Shown: positions 51,896 through 62,300 of the stretch, piece after piece
Layout of the letters: every line of letters begins with the position of its first letter
Numbering within the stretch: position 1 is the stretch's first letter
Source of the DNA: Paludisphaera mucosa
Lineage (GTDB): Bacteria > Planctomycetota > Planctomycetia > Isosphaerales > Isosphaeraceae
DNA length: 64,000 bases
Assembly (NCBI RefSeq): GCF_029589435.1
Contig: NZ_JARRAG010000002.1
Location: 2,232,001-2,296,000, forward strand
Reading direction: 5' to 3'
Program-made: the position numbers and the translations under genes
Notes under the pieces: model-generated
What the model was told of the DNA's origin: nothing
Database searches by the model: none
Seen by the model: the letters and a program-made list of their open reading frames with translations, nothing else

Positions 51896-53017
51896 TTAGA
51901 GGGGCGCGATGGGGGTGTCGACCCAGGCGCGGCGGCGATGGGAGTCGAGGACGGAGTCGGCGACGATCTGGGCGTTGAGGCCGTCGTGGAAGCTCGGGAC
52001 GGCGGGGCGGTCCTCGACGATCGCCGAGATGAACTCCCAGATCAGGTCGTAGCGGAAGACGGTGGCGGGCGCGCCTTCGGCGACGTCGCGGGGGCTGCCG
52101 GCGGGCTTGAGGAACTCGGCCGGGACGGCGACGGGGGCCAGGTCGTGGCCGCGCTTGCCGAGCAGGACGACGTTGGGCTCGTGGAGGCGGTAGACGGCCG
52201 AGCCCTCCGAGCCGTTGATCTCGGCCCACTCGTGGCCGAAGCCGTCGCGGTGGTAGCCCTTGGCCAGGGTGGTCCCCTCCCAGACGCCCGTCGCGCCCGA
52301 CTGGAATTCGCCGATCAGCGACGACCAGTCGTCGACCTCGGAGGGCTTGCAGGGCTGGCCGTCGGCCGTCTTGTCGCGGGGGGCGAAGCGGGCCACGGCG
52401 CCGCAGACCCGCGCGATCGGGCCCATGAGGTCGATGGCGAAGTCGATGCGGTGGATGGTCATGTCGAACAGGTCGCCGGCGCCGGCGCGGTCCTTGTACT
52501 GCCGCCATCCCCAGCTCGTCTCGGGCCAGTCGAGGAAGCGCTGGGAGCGGAAGTGGCGGGGCTCGCCGAGGCCGCCCGACTTGACCAGGCTGCGGATGTA
52601 CCGCATGGCCGGCGCGAAGCGATAGGTGAAGGCCGTCATGTGGACGACGCTGGCGTCGCGCGCGGCCTCGTACATGTCGCCGACCTCGGCCGCGTTCAGG
52701 CCCAGGGGCTTCTCGGCCATGACGTGCTTGCCGGCCTCGGCGGCGGCGACGGCGATCGGCCGGTGGGTGTCGTTGGGGGTGGCGATCACGACCGCGTCGA
52801 TCGAGTCGTCGTTGCAGAGAGCGATCGCGTCGGTCGTCGCGTGCTCGATCCCCCACTCGGCCTGACGCTTCGCCAGCAGCGTCGGGTCGGCGTCGCAGAT
52901 CGCCGTCAGCTTGGCCCTGGGGTCGAGGCGGAGGCCCGGCAGGTGGTGGTACGCGGTCACGGCGCCGACGCCGATGAAGCCCACGCGGACGGGGTTGGAA
53001 GGGGAGAACTCGGCCAT
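51896..53017 (-). CDS. Gfo/Idh/MocA family NAD(P)-dependent oxidoreductase
   Basis: 373 residues from ATG 53017, with a GAGGA site; an upstream in-frame TTG was rejected. The Rossmann motif GFIGVGAVTAYHHLPG is followed by the ATPNDTH segment and the EKPLGLNAAEV motif, whose Lys is part of the family active site. A C-terminal alpha/beta substrate domain follows (GAGDLFDMTIHRIDFAIDLMG, with the conserved DxxxH). These enzymes oxidise or reduce sugars or inositols. Divergent from a second family member starting 121 bases away. Confidence 0.88.
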   Translation of the reverse strand: MAEFSPSNPVRVGFIGVGAVTAYHHLPGLRLDPRAKLTAICDADPTLLAKRQAEWGIEHATTDAIALCNDDSIDAVVIATPNDTHRPIAVAAAEAGKHVMAEKPLGLNAAEVGDMYEAARDASVVHMTAFTYRFAPAMRYIRSLVKSGGLGEPRHFRSQRFLDWPETSWGWRQYKDRAGAGDLFDMTIHRIDFAIDLMGPIARVCGAVARFAPRDKTADGQPCKPSEVDDWSSLIGEFQSGATGVWEGTTLAKGYHRDGFGHEWAEINGSEGSAVYRLHEPNVVLLGKRGHDLAPVAVPAEFLKPAGSPRDVAEGAPATVFRYDLIWEFISAIVEDRPAVPSFHDGLNAQIVADSVLDSHRRRAWVDTPIAPL

Positions 53018-53138
53018 GGCGATCAATCCTCGCGGTGCGCTTGCCTTCGACTTCGGGCCCCACTATCCTGCACGTTACTCCGCACGGAGTCCATTCGCGA
53101 CAGGGTCGAAGGCGACGACAATCAGGGGATCATCGACG

Positions 53139-54269
53139 ATGGCGAGCGACAAGCCCATCCGCGTGGCGATCATCGGCCTCGGCTTCGGGGCCGAGTTCAT
53201 CCCGATCTATCAGAACTACCCCGGCGCCGAGATGTCCGCCGTCTGCCGTCGCGACCCGAAGGGCCTGGAGGAGGTCGGCGAGAAGTACGGGATCAAGGGC
53301 CGCTACAGCGACTATCGCGAGCTGCTCAAGGACCCCGAGATCGACGCCGTCCACATCAACTCGCCGATCCCCGACCACGCCTGGATGTCGATCGAGGCGC
53401 TCGAGGCCGGCAAGCACGTCGCCTGCACGGTGCCGATGGCGACCAGCGTCGAGGACTGCAAGAAGGTCGTCGACGCCCAGCGGTCCAGCGGCAAGGTCTA
53501 CATGATGATGGAGACCGTGGTCTACAGCCGCGAATACCTCTTCGTGCACGAGCTGTACGAGAAGGGCGAGCTGGGCCGCCTGCAGTTCCTCCGCGGCAGC
53601 CACCAGCAGGACATGGAAGGCTGGCCCGAGTACTGGCCCGGCCTGCCGCCGATGTGGTACGCCACCCACTGCGTCAGCCCCTGCCTGGCCCTCCTCGGCA
53701 AGCACGCCGAGAGCGTCGTCTGCCACGGCTCGGGCCGCATCGCCGAGGACCTGATCTCCAAGTACAACAGCCCATACGCGATCGAGACCGCCACGTTCAA
53801 GATCAAGGACAGCGACGTCGTCGCCGAGGTGACCCGCAGCCTCTTCGACACGGCCCGCCAGTACCGCGAGAGCTTCGACGCCACCGGCAGCCGCAAGTCG
53901 TTCGAGTGGCAGCAGGTCGAGGGCGAGGACCCGGTCATCCACACCAAGAGCACCGCAAGCGCCCCGCTCACCGAGCCCGAGATTCCCAAGCGCGTGAAGG
54001 TGCCCGACTACGCCCACCTGCTCCCCGAGGGGATCCGCCGCTTCACCCAGCCGGCCGCGATCCAGGACGCCGACCACCTCTCGTTCCTGCAAGGCGGCGG
54101 GCACGGCGGCTCGCACCCCCACCTGGTCCATGCTTTCCTGAGCGCCGTGAAGGGCGACCGCCCCGCCCTGCCCGACGCCGAGACCTCGGCCAACTGGACC
54201 ATGGTCGGCCTCTGCGCCCACGAGTCGGCCGTCAAGGGGGGCGACCGGATCGTCATCCCGACGTTCTGA
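53139..54269 (+). CDS. Gfo/Idh/MocA family NAD(P)-dependent oxidoreductase
   Basis: 376 residues from ATG 53139. The Rossmann motif GLGFGAEFIPIY, the INSPIPDH segment and the position of the usual EKP motif, here VPMATSV, are visible. The catalytic Lys of EKP is therefore replaced, so chemistry may differ from its divergent neighbour. MWYATHCVSPCLALLGK supplies the metal/substrate His region. A sugar or inositol substrate is likely. A strong terminator follows at 54313. Confidence 0.85.
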   Translation: MASDKPIRVAIIGLGFGAEFIPIYQNYPGAEMSAVCRRDPKGLEEVGEKYGIKGRYSDYRELLKDPEIDAVHINSPIPDHAWMSIEALEAGKHVACTVPMATSVEDCKKVVDAQRSSGKVYMMMETVVYSREYLFVHELYEKGELGRLQFLRGSHQQDMEGWPEYWPGLPPMWYATHCVSPCLALLGKHAESVVCHGSGRIAEDLISKYNSPYAIETATFKIKDSDVVAEVTRSLFDTARQYRESFDATGSRKSFEWQQVEGEDPVIHTKSTASAPLTEPEIPKRVKVPDYAHLLPEGIRRFTQPAAIQDADHLSFLQGGGHGGSHPHLVHAFLSAVKGDRPALPDAETSANWTMVGLCAHESAVKGGDRIVIPTF

Positions 54270-54312
54270 CCCGAACCCGCAGGCCGCTCGATCCTCTATA
54301 ATGTCCAAGAAG

Positions 54313-54348
54313 CCCGCGCGCCGGCCCCCCGGCGCGCGGGTTCGTTTT
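54313..54348 (+). terminator. Strong intrinsic terminator
   Basis: CCCGCGCGCCGG (54313-54324) is exactly complementary to 54329-54340 with a CCCC loop, followed by TTCGTTTT. It ends the oxidoreductase transcript. A TATAAT (54297-54302) lies just before it. Confidence 0.75.
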
Positions 54349-54397
54349 CCCGGCGACGACGCAAGCCGGCCCGCCCCAGCGCATCGAGTCCGCCCCC

Positions 54398-55252
54398 ATG
54401 GATCAAGCCGACGCCCGGCCTTCCCGCCCCGACTCCCTCGCCATCCGTACGCAGAACGTCGGCGTCTACCGCCAGGGGCGCTGGATCCTCAAGGACGTGG
54501 ACTGGTCCGTCCCCTCGGGCGCGTGCGTCGCGGTGCTGGGACCCAACGGAAGCGGCAAGAGCACGCTGACGCGGGTGATCTCGGGCTACCTCTGGCCGAC
54601 CGTCGGCGAGGTGTCGGTCCTGGGCGAGGCCTTCGGCTCGGTCAACCTCCACGACCTCCGCGAGTCGCTCCGCCTGGTCCAGCCGACGGGGCTGGCCGAG
54701 CCGGACCCCGAGATGACGGCCCTCGAAGTCGCGACCACCGGCGCGTTCGGGACCGTCGGCCTCTACCGCGAGACGACCCCCCACGACCGCGCCGAGGCCG
54801 AACGCCTGCTGGAGACCGTCGGCCTCCACGCGGCGCTGCGGACGCCCTACATGAGCCTGAGCAGCGGCGAGCGGATCCGCTGCCTGATGGCCCGCGCGAT
54901 GGTGCGCAAGCCCCGGCTGCTGCTGCTCGACGAGCCCACCTCGGGCCTCGACCTGCTGGCGCGCGAGCAGGTCCTCGCCACCATCCAGTCGCTCCACCAG
55001 GAGGCCGACCCGCCGACCGTCGTGCTCATCACCCACCACCTGGAGGAGCTGCCGCCGGCCGTCTCGCACGTGATGGTGCTCCAGGACGGCCGGGTCGCCG
55101 CCCAGGGCGATCCCGAGTCGGTGCTGCGGTCGGACCTCCTCTCCGACGTCTACCAGTGCCCGCTCGAAGTCGTCCGCGCCGACGGCCGCTACTACTCGCG
55201 CGTCAGCCCCGGGGCCTGGGCGTCGCTCCTCTCGGGCGGCGCGCGGGCCTGA
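54398..55252 (+). CDS. ABC transporter ATP-binding protein, stand-alone
   Basis: 284 residues from ATG 54398. Walker A GPNGSGKS, the Q-loop region VQPTGL, signature LSSGERIR (a variant of LSGGQ), Walker B LLLLDEPTSGLD and the switch His in ITHHLEE are present. It resembles ModF/YlmA-type ATPases and metal-importer subunits. No permease or binding protein is beside it, so its partner or role is open. It is bracketed by an intrinsic terminator upstream and a candidate promoter downstream, so it is likely its own unit. Confidence 0.88.
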   Translation: MDQADARPSRPDSLAIRTQNVGVYRQGRWILKDVDWSVPSGACVAVLGPNGSGKSTLTRVISGYLWPTVGEVSVLGEAFGSVNLHDLRESLRLVQPTGLAEPDPEMTALEVATTGAFGTVGLYRETTPHDRAEAERLLETVGLHAALRTPYMSLSSGERIRCLMARAMVRKPRLLLLDEPTSGLDLLAREQVLATIQSLHQEADPPTVVLITHHLEELPPAVSHVMVLQDGRVAAQGDPESVLRSDLLSDVYQCPLEVVRADGRYYSRVSPGAWASLLSGGARA

Positions 55253-55288
55253 CGCCGCGAACGGGACGCCTCGCCGGAAAGGATGGGT

Positions 55289-55294
55289 TATAAT
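55289..55294 (+). promoter_or_regulatory. Consensus -10 element
   Basis: TATAAT matches the consensus exactly, 52 bases before the small secreted protein gene. No convincing -35 box is seen at the right distance, so it is a candidate only. Confidence 0.4.
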
Positions 55295-55346
55295 TACCCG
55301 ACCGACGTGTCCCCCTTTCTCGCTCGCGCACTCACCGGAGGCGTCC

Positions 55347-55802
55347 ATGTCCTTCCCCCGCCGGACGTTCCGAATCGCCTGCCTCGCCGTCGCCGGCCTG
55401 GCCCTGGCCGCGTCGGCCCGCGCCCAGGGTTTCTCGCCGACGAAGCCCTCGCCCCAGGCGGTCTACGGCGTCCCCCAGCAGGCGCCGACCGTCCTCTATC
55501 AGGGCGCGCCCTTCACGCCCCAGCCGATCGCGATCACGCCCCTGCCGCCGCCGACGCCCGTACTGTCGCCGCCCTTGCTGGGCTCGCCGCAGGCCTCGGC
55601 CCAGGGCCCGGCCCCCTGCGCCTGCTATTACCCCCAGGGCTACTGCCCGTTCCCCTCGGGGAACTGCGCCTTCCCGCAGGGCTTCTGCCCGATGCCGCAG
55701 GGGAACTGCGTCGCCCCCGCGCCGGTGTACGGGCCCTCGGCCTCGGGCCAGGCGGTCGCGGCCCCGGTCTACGCCATCCCGCAGGCCGGCGGGGGGATCT
55801 GA
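55347..55802 (+). CDS. Small secreted Cys/Pro/Gly-rich protein
   Basis: 151 residues from ATG 55347. Signal peptide with the core IACLAVAGLALAASARAQG. The mature protein is low in charge and rich in Pro, Gln and Gly. A repeated unit in the middle reads YPQGYCPF, FPQGFCPM, with the pattern CxFPxGxC and five further cysteines. It may be a structural envelope protein. No family recognised. Confidence 0.65.
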   Translation: MSFPRRTFRIACLAVAGLALAASARAQGFSPTKPSPQAVYGVPQQAPTVLYQGAPFTPQPIAITPLPPPTPVLSPPLLGSPQASAQGPAPCACYYPQGYCPFPSGNCAFPQGFCPMPQGNCVAPAPVYGPSASGQAVAAPVYAIPQAGGGI

Positions 55803-55916
55803 CGACGGCGGACCCCCGCGCGTCGGCGTCTTGAGTTCGCCCCCGGCCGCGATACACTTCGATGGCGTCGCCGGGGGCGATGACGCCCGCGGAACCGTCG
55901 CGATCGGGGACCGACC

Positions 55917-57821
55917 ATGAGCGAACCCGCCGTGCTGGACGTCGACGAGCTGGTCGAGCCGATCTCCGAGAGCGACGCCGTCGGCGAGTACCTCCGCTGG
56001 GAGGACGAGTACGCCGATCTGGAAGAAGCCCGCCGCGCCGACGAGGACGCCGGGGCCGACGGCGTCTGGTCCCGCGATAAGAAGACCTCGGACTGGCGCG
56101 CGATCCTGAGCCTGGGCTCCCGCCTGCTCCGCGAGCGGTCGAAGGACCTTCAAATCGCCGCTTGGGTCGCCGAGGCGTGCTCCCACCAGCACGGCCTCGT
56201 CGGCGTCCGCGACGGCCTGCGGCTGGTCCTGGCCCTCCAGGAGCGCTACTGGGACGAACTCCACCCCGAGCGCGGCGACCTGGAGCTGCGCGAGGGGGTC
56301 TACGAGTTCATCGACCACGATCGCGTCCTGCCCCTCTTGGTGCGCGGCGTGCCCGTGACCTACGTCCCCAGCGCGCCCGACTACACGTATACGTTCCTGG
56401 ACTACGAGGCCTCGCGCAAGACCGAGATCCTGGCCAACAGCAAGTTCGAGAACGAAGAACACCGCGCCGACGCCCTCGAAGGCCGCCTGACGGGCGAGCG
56501 TTTCGAGGAGGCCGTGCACGCGACCGAGCGGTCGTTCTACGAGACGTATCTCGCAACCTGCGAGGAATGCCTCGCCGTCGTCGAGCAGATCAACCAGGGC
56601 ATCGCCGGCCGGTGGAAGGGGCCGAATCGGCCCCGGCTCAGCAAGCTGGAGACCGCGCTCCTGGGGTGTAAGAAGCTCGCCCGTCAGATTCTCGCCAGGA
56701 AGCCCGACGACCGCCCGCCGCCCGAACCCGAGACCGAGCCGGAAGCGGTCGACGACGGCTGGGGCGACTCCGAATCGCACGACGCCGAGGTCTCGCAGTA
56801 CGGCTGGTCCGAGTCGGAGTCCGAGGTCGAGGCGCCGAAGCCCTCCCGCAGGCCGGCCCGACGGCGAGCGGCCGGCGCGCCGTCCACGCCCGAGGACGCC
56901 CGCGACCAGATCGCCGAGGCCGCCCACTTCCTCCGCGGCCAGGACCCCGCCGACCCGACCCCCTATCTGGTCGTCCGCGCCCTGGCCCTGGGCGGCCTCT
57001 ACCAGCCCGACGGCCTCGATCCGTCGCGGCTCCCCCCGCCCTCCAGCGAGGTCCGCGAGAAGCTCTTCCTGGCCTCGCGCGAAGGCGACGAGGATTCCTG
57101 GAAGGCCATGCTCGACGAGGCCGAGCAGGCGCTCGGGCGTCCCGAAGGCCGCGGTTGGTTGGACCTCCACACTTATGCATCCACGGCGCTGGCCGGGCTG
57201 GGCCTGGAAGACCCCCTGCGCGCCTGCAAGTCGCTCTTGAAAGCATGCCTGAAGGACCACGAGGGATGGGTCGAGGCCCCTCTTCGCGACGGCACGCCCT
57301 GCGCCTCGCCGGCCACCCGCTCCTGGCTGACCGAAACCGGCCTGATCGGCGAGCCGGCGTCGGAGCCCGTCGTCGACCTCTCGCGCATCGGCCCGGCCTA
57401 CGTCGAGCCCGCGGCGGAGGACGACGGCGCGTCGGCCTCGCGGCCGGCCGCGGCGGTCGACGCCTGGGACGTCGCCCAGGATCACCTGCGCAACGGCGAG
57501 GTCGCCGAGGCGCTCGCCGTCATGGCCAGGGCCTCGCGGCAGGCCGAGAGCGGCCGCGAGCGGTTCCTGCGCGCCCTCCAGCAGGCGGAATTGTGCCTCG
57601 CCCTGAACCGCGACGCGCTGGCGCTGCCGATCCTGGAAAACCTGGCCGCCCGCATCGACGACCAGAAGCTCGACCAGTGGGAGGGTGCCGGCCTCTGCGC
57701 CCGCGTCTTCTCGTCGCTCTATCGCTGCCTGCGGGGCCGCGACGAGGCCCGGGCGGCCATCATCCATCATCGCCTCTGCCAGCTCGACATCGGCCTGGCG
57801 ATTCGGTTGGAAAACATGTGA
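55917..57821 (+). CDS. tssA: TssA-like type VI secretion protein
   Basis: 634 residues from ATG 55917. The N-terminal ImpA_N/TssA domain reads VDELVEPISESDAVGEYLRWEDEY and continues to the DWRAILSLGSRLL and GVYEFIDHDRVLPL segments. A long acidic, Ser-rich linker (about 265-330) precedes helical repeats. The C-terminal VasJ-type TssA domain ends with AWDVAQDHLRNGEVAEAL, RFLRALQQAELCL and RVFSSLYRCLRG. TssA builds the baseplate and primes the sheath-tube of the type VI system. Other Tss components would have to lie beyond the window. Confidence 0.8.
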   Translation: MSEPAVLDVDELVEPISESDAVGEYLRWEDEYADLEEARRADEDAGADGVWSRDKKTSDWRAILSLGSRLLRERSKDLQIAAWVAEACSHQHGLVGVRDGLRLVLALQERYWDELHPERGDLELREGVYEFIDHDRVLPLLVRGVPVTYVPSAPDYTYTFLDYEASRKTEILANSKFENEEHRADALEGRLTGERFEEAVHATERSFYETYLATCEECLAVVEQINQGIAGRWKGPNRPRLSKLETALLGCKKLARQILARKPDDRPPPEPETEPEAVDDGWGDSESHDAEVSQYGWSESESEVEAPKPSRRPARRRAAGAPSTPEDARDQIAEAAHFLRGQDPADPTPYLVVRALALGGLYQPDGLDPSRLPPPSSEVREKLFLASREGDEDSWKAMLDEAEQALGRPEGRGWLDLHTYASTALAGLGLEDPLRACKSLLKACLKDHEGWVEAPLRDGTPCASPATRSWLTETGLIGEPASEPVVDLSRIGPAYVEPAAEDDGASASRPAAAVDAWDVAQDHLRNGEVAEALAVMARASRQAESGRERFLRALQQAELCLALNRDALALPILENLAARIDDQKLDQWEGAGLCARVFSSLYRCLRGRDEARAAIIHHRLCQLDIGLAIRLENM

Positions 57822-58093
57822 ATCCCAGCGTCAAGACGGGCGACGCGGAAATTCGGAAGAATTCCGAGGATTCAAAGAACCCCTATCTCTTGCCCGGCCG
57901 ATAATACCGGCGTCGCGGACGCACTCGTCCGCTGGATCGTCGGCCGAAACCGGGACGCTCCCCGAAATCGGCCGGCGGAATCGAAGATTCGTCTCGCTCC
58001 GAGCGAGCCACGGGCCCGGGGCCAAGCGCCCAGGAAGTTCGGCGCTCAGGAGGCCGCACGCCGCAAGCATGGATGCGTTTTAAGGAGTCGGTC

Positions 58094-59137
58094 ATGATGA
58101 CCCCCCGGTCGGTTTTCGCCTGTCTCGCCCTCGGCCTGTGCGTCGGGTGCACCGGCGTCTCGGTGATCAAGTATCCGGTCGCCGGCGACCCGGGCATCCG
58201 TTACTGGCGGCCCAAGCCTTACTTGCTCGTCACCCCGGCCGACGCCACCGGCCGCATGGTGAAGATCAAGCTCGAATATCTGCCCGACTTCTCCGAGGAA
58301 TACGCCATCCAGCCGCGCGGCAAGAAGGCCCCGCAGATCCAGCTCAAGGACGGCTGGAACCTGGTCGCCGTCGGCGGCCCGGCCCCGCCGCCCGAGCCGG
58401 CCGACCCCGCCGCCGCGCCCGCCGCCCCCGCGCCCGACCCGATGAAGATCCCCGAGTACGTCGTGTCGGCGACCAACGTCCCGATCGGCTATTACGAGTC
58501 GGTCTTCGACATGAACGGGACCAAGAAGGTCCTCAAGGGCTGGCGCTACATCGGCCTAAGCCCGATCGCCGGCGGCGACGCGATCGGCGTCGACCCCCGC
58601 GCCCAGGCCGCCGCGAGCCTGCCGCCGGGCTGCCCGCCGCCGCCCGCCGGCTCGTCGATGCCCGGCCCGCTCTACGGCCTGGTCTTCTTCAACGGCGTGA
58701 TGACCTTCCGCCAGGTCGAGGAGATCGCCAACAACCAGACCTGCCCGCAGTACGTGAAGATCATCCCCGACAAGCCCGAGCCCGCCCCGGCCCCGAAGCC
58801 CAACACCGAGATCAAGGTGAACCAGCCGGAAGGCCCGAACATCGACATCAAGGTCGACGACGCGCCGAAGGCCGACGAGCCCAAGCTCGACGCGGTCCCC
58901 CCCGCGGTCAATCCCGAGGTGACGCCGCCCCCGACGCCGCCCACTCCGTCGCCGACGTCCCCGCCGACCACCTCGCTGAACCTGCTCCCCGCCCCCGACG
59001 CACCGGTGGACTCGGCCGTGGCCCGGACCTCGGCCTCGATTCCCGCCCCCGAACCCGTCGCGGCCCCGGCCCCGGTCAAGATCCCGGCCCCGGTCAAGAT
59101 CCCGCGGCCGAAGGACTGGTCGGCGAGCCCTCGCTGA
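58094..59137 (+). CDS. Lipoprotein with Pro-rich tail
   Basis: 347 residues from ATG 58094, with AAGGAG six bases upstream. The signal ends in a lipobox-like LCVGC, so C19 is probably lipidated. After a soluble domain of about 190 residues come a Pro/Thr/Ala-rich low-complexity region (from about residue 225) and tandem PAPVKIPAPVKIPRP near the end. It follows the TssA-like gene by 272 bases; a role as the outer-membrane lipoprotein of that system (like TssJ) is possible but no TssJ motif was recognised. Confidence 0.65.
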   Translation: MMTPRSVFACLALGLCVGCTGVSVIKYPVAGDPGIRYWRPKPYLLVTPADATGRMVKIKLEYLPDFSEEYAIQPRGKKAPQIQLKDGWNLVAVGGPAPPPEPADPAAAPAAPAPDPMKIPEYVVSATNVPIGYYESVFDMNGTKKVLKGWRYIGLSPIAGGDAIGVDPRAQAAASLPPGCPPPPAGSSMPGPLYGLVFFNGVMTFRQVEEIANNQTCPQYVKIIPDKPEPAPAPKPNTEIKVNQPEGPNIDIKVDDAPKADEPKLDAVPPAVNPEVTPPPTPPTPSPTSPPTTSLNLLPAPDAPVDSAVARTSASIPAPEPVAAPAPVKIPAPVKIPRPKDWSASPR

Positions 59138-59172
59138 CCGCGGCCGACCCGGCCGAAGATTGCAAGAATCCG

Positions 59173-59203
59173 CGACGCCCCGGGCCCGTCCCCCGGGGCG
59201 TCG
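59173..59203 (+). terminator. Perfect 12-bp hairpin
   Basis: CGACGCCCCGGG (59173-59184) is exactly complementary to 59192-59203 with a 7-base loop. It lies 35 bases after the lipoprotein stop codon. No T-tract. Confidence 0.5.
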
Positions 59204-59242
59204 TCGCGCGCCATGGCGGCCGATCCCGGTTGGATCGCCGCC

Positions 59243-59266
59243 GCCGGCGCGTCGCCCGGCTTTTTT
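59243..59266 (+). terminator. Intrinsic terminator with six-T tract
   Basis: GCCGG (59243-59247) pairs with CCGGC (59256-59260) and TTTTTT follows directly. A third hairpin (ACCGCTCGC 59309-59317 with 59320-59328) lies further on, in the leader of the next gene. Confidence 0.55.
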
Positions 59267-59368
59267 CGTTGAGCCGAACGCCGTGGCGTCGGTATGTTTA
59301 CGGAAGAAACCGCTCGCCCGCGAGCGGTCCTCCATTTCGAAGCCGAGGTCGGAAGGGGCCACAACGCC

Positions 59369-62300
59369 ATGGCGACCGCGACGGGGCACGGCCTCAAGCT
59401 CTCGAAGCCGCGCCAGTCCCTGGCGATCCTGGAAGCCGCGGTGCTGACCGCGGCGCTGGTGCTCCTGGCCTGGCTTGCGCTCTGGCTCATCCACCGGCAC
59501 GCCCAGGGCCTTCGCGTCGAGGCCGGGTATTTCCGCCCGGCGCGCCTGACGTCGGCCGAGGTCCCGTTCCTGGCGGCCGACGCGCGCGCGGTCGTCGGCG
59601 GGGGCGGTCCCGAGGTCGCCGGCGCGGCCAGCCCCGAAAGCCTCCTCGACGCCACGCGGGCCGCCTGCTCGCGGCCCGGCGGGCCGGTCCTCATCTACGT
59701 CTCGGCCCCGATGCTCGACGCCATCGGCGGCACCCGCTTCGGGGGCGCCGGATTCGAGCCGCGGAGCCTGCGAGACCTCATCGAGGGGGTCGTCCGGTCG
59801 GCGAAGTGCGACGTGGTGCTGGCGCTCGACCTGGCCCAGGTCGACAGCGACCGCGACCTGGGAGTCTTCGGGAACGTCCCCTATCAGGGACTCGCGGCGA
59901 TCGTCGAGGGGATCAAGCCGGGCGACCACGCCGTCTTCGTGTTGACCTCGGCCGCCCCGGCGCAGAAAAGCTGGGGGTCCGACGCGCTGGGGAGGTCCGT
60001 CTTCGCCCATTTCCTGCGCGAGGGGCTGGCCGGCGACGCCCGCGGCTGGGACGCGACCGAGATCCCCGGGCGGGTCACGGTCGAGGGCCTGCACCGCTAC
60101 GTCCACCATCACGTCGCCCGCTGGGCTCGCGAGTACCGCGATTCCGTCCAGACCCCCATGCTGCTGCGGATCGGCGAGTCCCGCCGCCCCGTCGCCCTGG
60201 CCTTCGCGACCAAACCCCCGGCCCCCCCGGCCAAGGACCAGGCGACGCCCAGGCCCGCCCCCGGGCCTTCGAAAGAGTCCGCCCCCACCGAGAACAAGGA
60301 CGCGGCGGCCGCGAAGCCCGAGCCGCCGGCCGTCGAGCCCCGGGTCGCCCTGATGAAAGAGGTCGTGGACGAGTGGAGGAAGCACGACGCGCTCGTCGCG
60401 CAGGTTCCTCGCCCCTATCGATCGCATCCGGCCGCGATCCGGTCTTACCAGGCGGCCCTGCTCCGTGCCGAGCGCCGCCTGCGTTCGGCATGGTCCGACC
60501 CCGCCTCGCTCGACGCCGCTCGCGAAGAGCTGCGGGCGGCGACCCAGCGGCGCGAAGACGTGGTCGCCGCCCTCAAGAGGACCGACGAGGCCGCGAAGGG
60601 CATCCTGTTCCGGCCCGTGGCGGGCGATGAAGTAGGAAAGCGGGCCCTGACCGAGGCCCTGACCTTCCTGACCGGCTCCGGCCCCGCCGACCCGACGCTC
60701 CGGGCGACCTCGCCGCCGGCCGCCGCGCCACCCCCGGCCGAGACGAAGGACAGGCCCGAAGCGGCTGCCAAGCCCGCGGCTCCCGGCCGCCCCGAGCCCC
60801 CCCGGGTCCTGGCCGACGCCCTGCCGAGCGGCTTCCCGGACCGTTACCTGGAACTCCAGCTCCCGGCCTGGGGGCTGCGCTACATTCAGGAATTCAAGGT
60901 CCCGGATTACTTCAAGGACGATCGCCGGTCCGCGATCCTCCATCGCCTCGTCGAGGTCCGCGCCCGCGCCGAGGAAGCCCTGGCCGTCGATCGTCGCGGG
61001 CTGGGCTGGATCCTTCCCGAGATCGCGAAGGGCGACGACGAGCGCCGGCGGCTCCAGGACCAGATTTTCGCCCCCGACCAGACGACGGGCGAGGCCGGCA
61101 AGGTCATGCTGGAAGCGATCCCGACCTTCGCCCGGGCCCACTACGACCCCGCAATCCGGACGATCCGGGCCTTCCACGAGGTGCGGACGACCTGGGAGCG
61201 GATCGCGGCCGAGCTGCCCGACATCGCGGAGTGGGCCGTCCGCGCGCGGGCTCGCCGGCCGGACGCCCGGTCCCTCGACGAGCATCCCCTGCCCCCGGAG
61301 GTGATCCTGGCGCTGGAACACGCCGAGACCCTCGTCCGCGCGCTCGACCAGCCGGTCCCGACGGAAGGCGACTTCGGCCAGGCGATGCAGGCCCGCGTCG
61401 AATCCCTCCACGAGGCGACGAACCAGGCGGAGGCGGCGCTGGAGTCGCTGGAGAAGCAACTGCTCGCCGCCGCCCGCGCCGACGCCCGCGACTGGGTCGC
61501 GATGGACGCCGCGCTGGGGACGCCGTGGATCCCCGCCGAGTCGCGCCGCCCGTTGCTCGAAGCCGTCGTGCGGCACGCCGAACCGGTCCGGATCGATCCC
61601 GACCACGCCACGCTCGACCTCGCGGCGACGCGGCCGGCCGACCCCGGATTCTGGGCGCTCGCCGGCGGTCTGGCGGCGCTCGACGAACGCCTCCGCGCGA
61701 TCGCCGGGGGGGCGTCGGCCGCCGACGCCGACGGCACGTTCGTCGACCAGGCCTGGGCCGCCGCCAAGGACGCCCCGGGCTCTCCTGAGGTGGTCGACGC
61801 CGCCGCGGCCGCGTTCCGCCGCTACGAGGAGGCCGCGAACCGCTTCCGCGTGACGGCGACGCTCCGCCGATCGGCGCGCTTCGGGGGCGAAACCCGGACG
61901 CCCGAGGACCTCCGGGCCCTCCTCCAGGTCGACGACCGCGCGGTCCGTCTGCTCGGCCGTGCCGAGGCCCAGGCCGACGCCGCGCGCGAGGACGGCCTCG
62001 TCGAAGCCTGGGACCGCCTGACGCGGCTCCGAACCCTGGCCTTCCAGGCCGAGCGCCTGCACCTGGATTATGTCGCGAACGCCCCCGCGCCCGTGCAAGA
62101 GGTGATCGCCCGGGCCAGGGTGCTCGACGTCCAAGAGCCGCGCGACCCGTTCGCGGCGGGAGACTCGCTGGCGCTGAAGACCGAGCCCCCGGCCGGCGCC
62201 CCGCTCAAGATCGGCGGCGACGGCAAGGCCGAGATCCGGCTGGGGCTGGCCCGGCCCGGCGACGACGACGACGTCGACCGGATCCCGCCGGGCCGGGCGT

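Noticed and set aside
54301-54397. Possible small gene starting at ATG 54301
   Set aside because: The segment is the terminator stem; its translation is Arg/Pro-rich and runs out of phase with the ABC gene.
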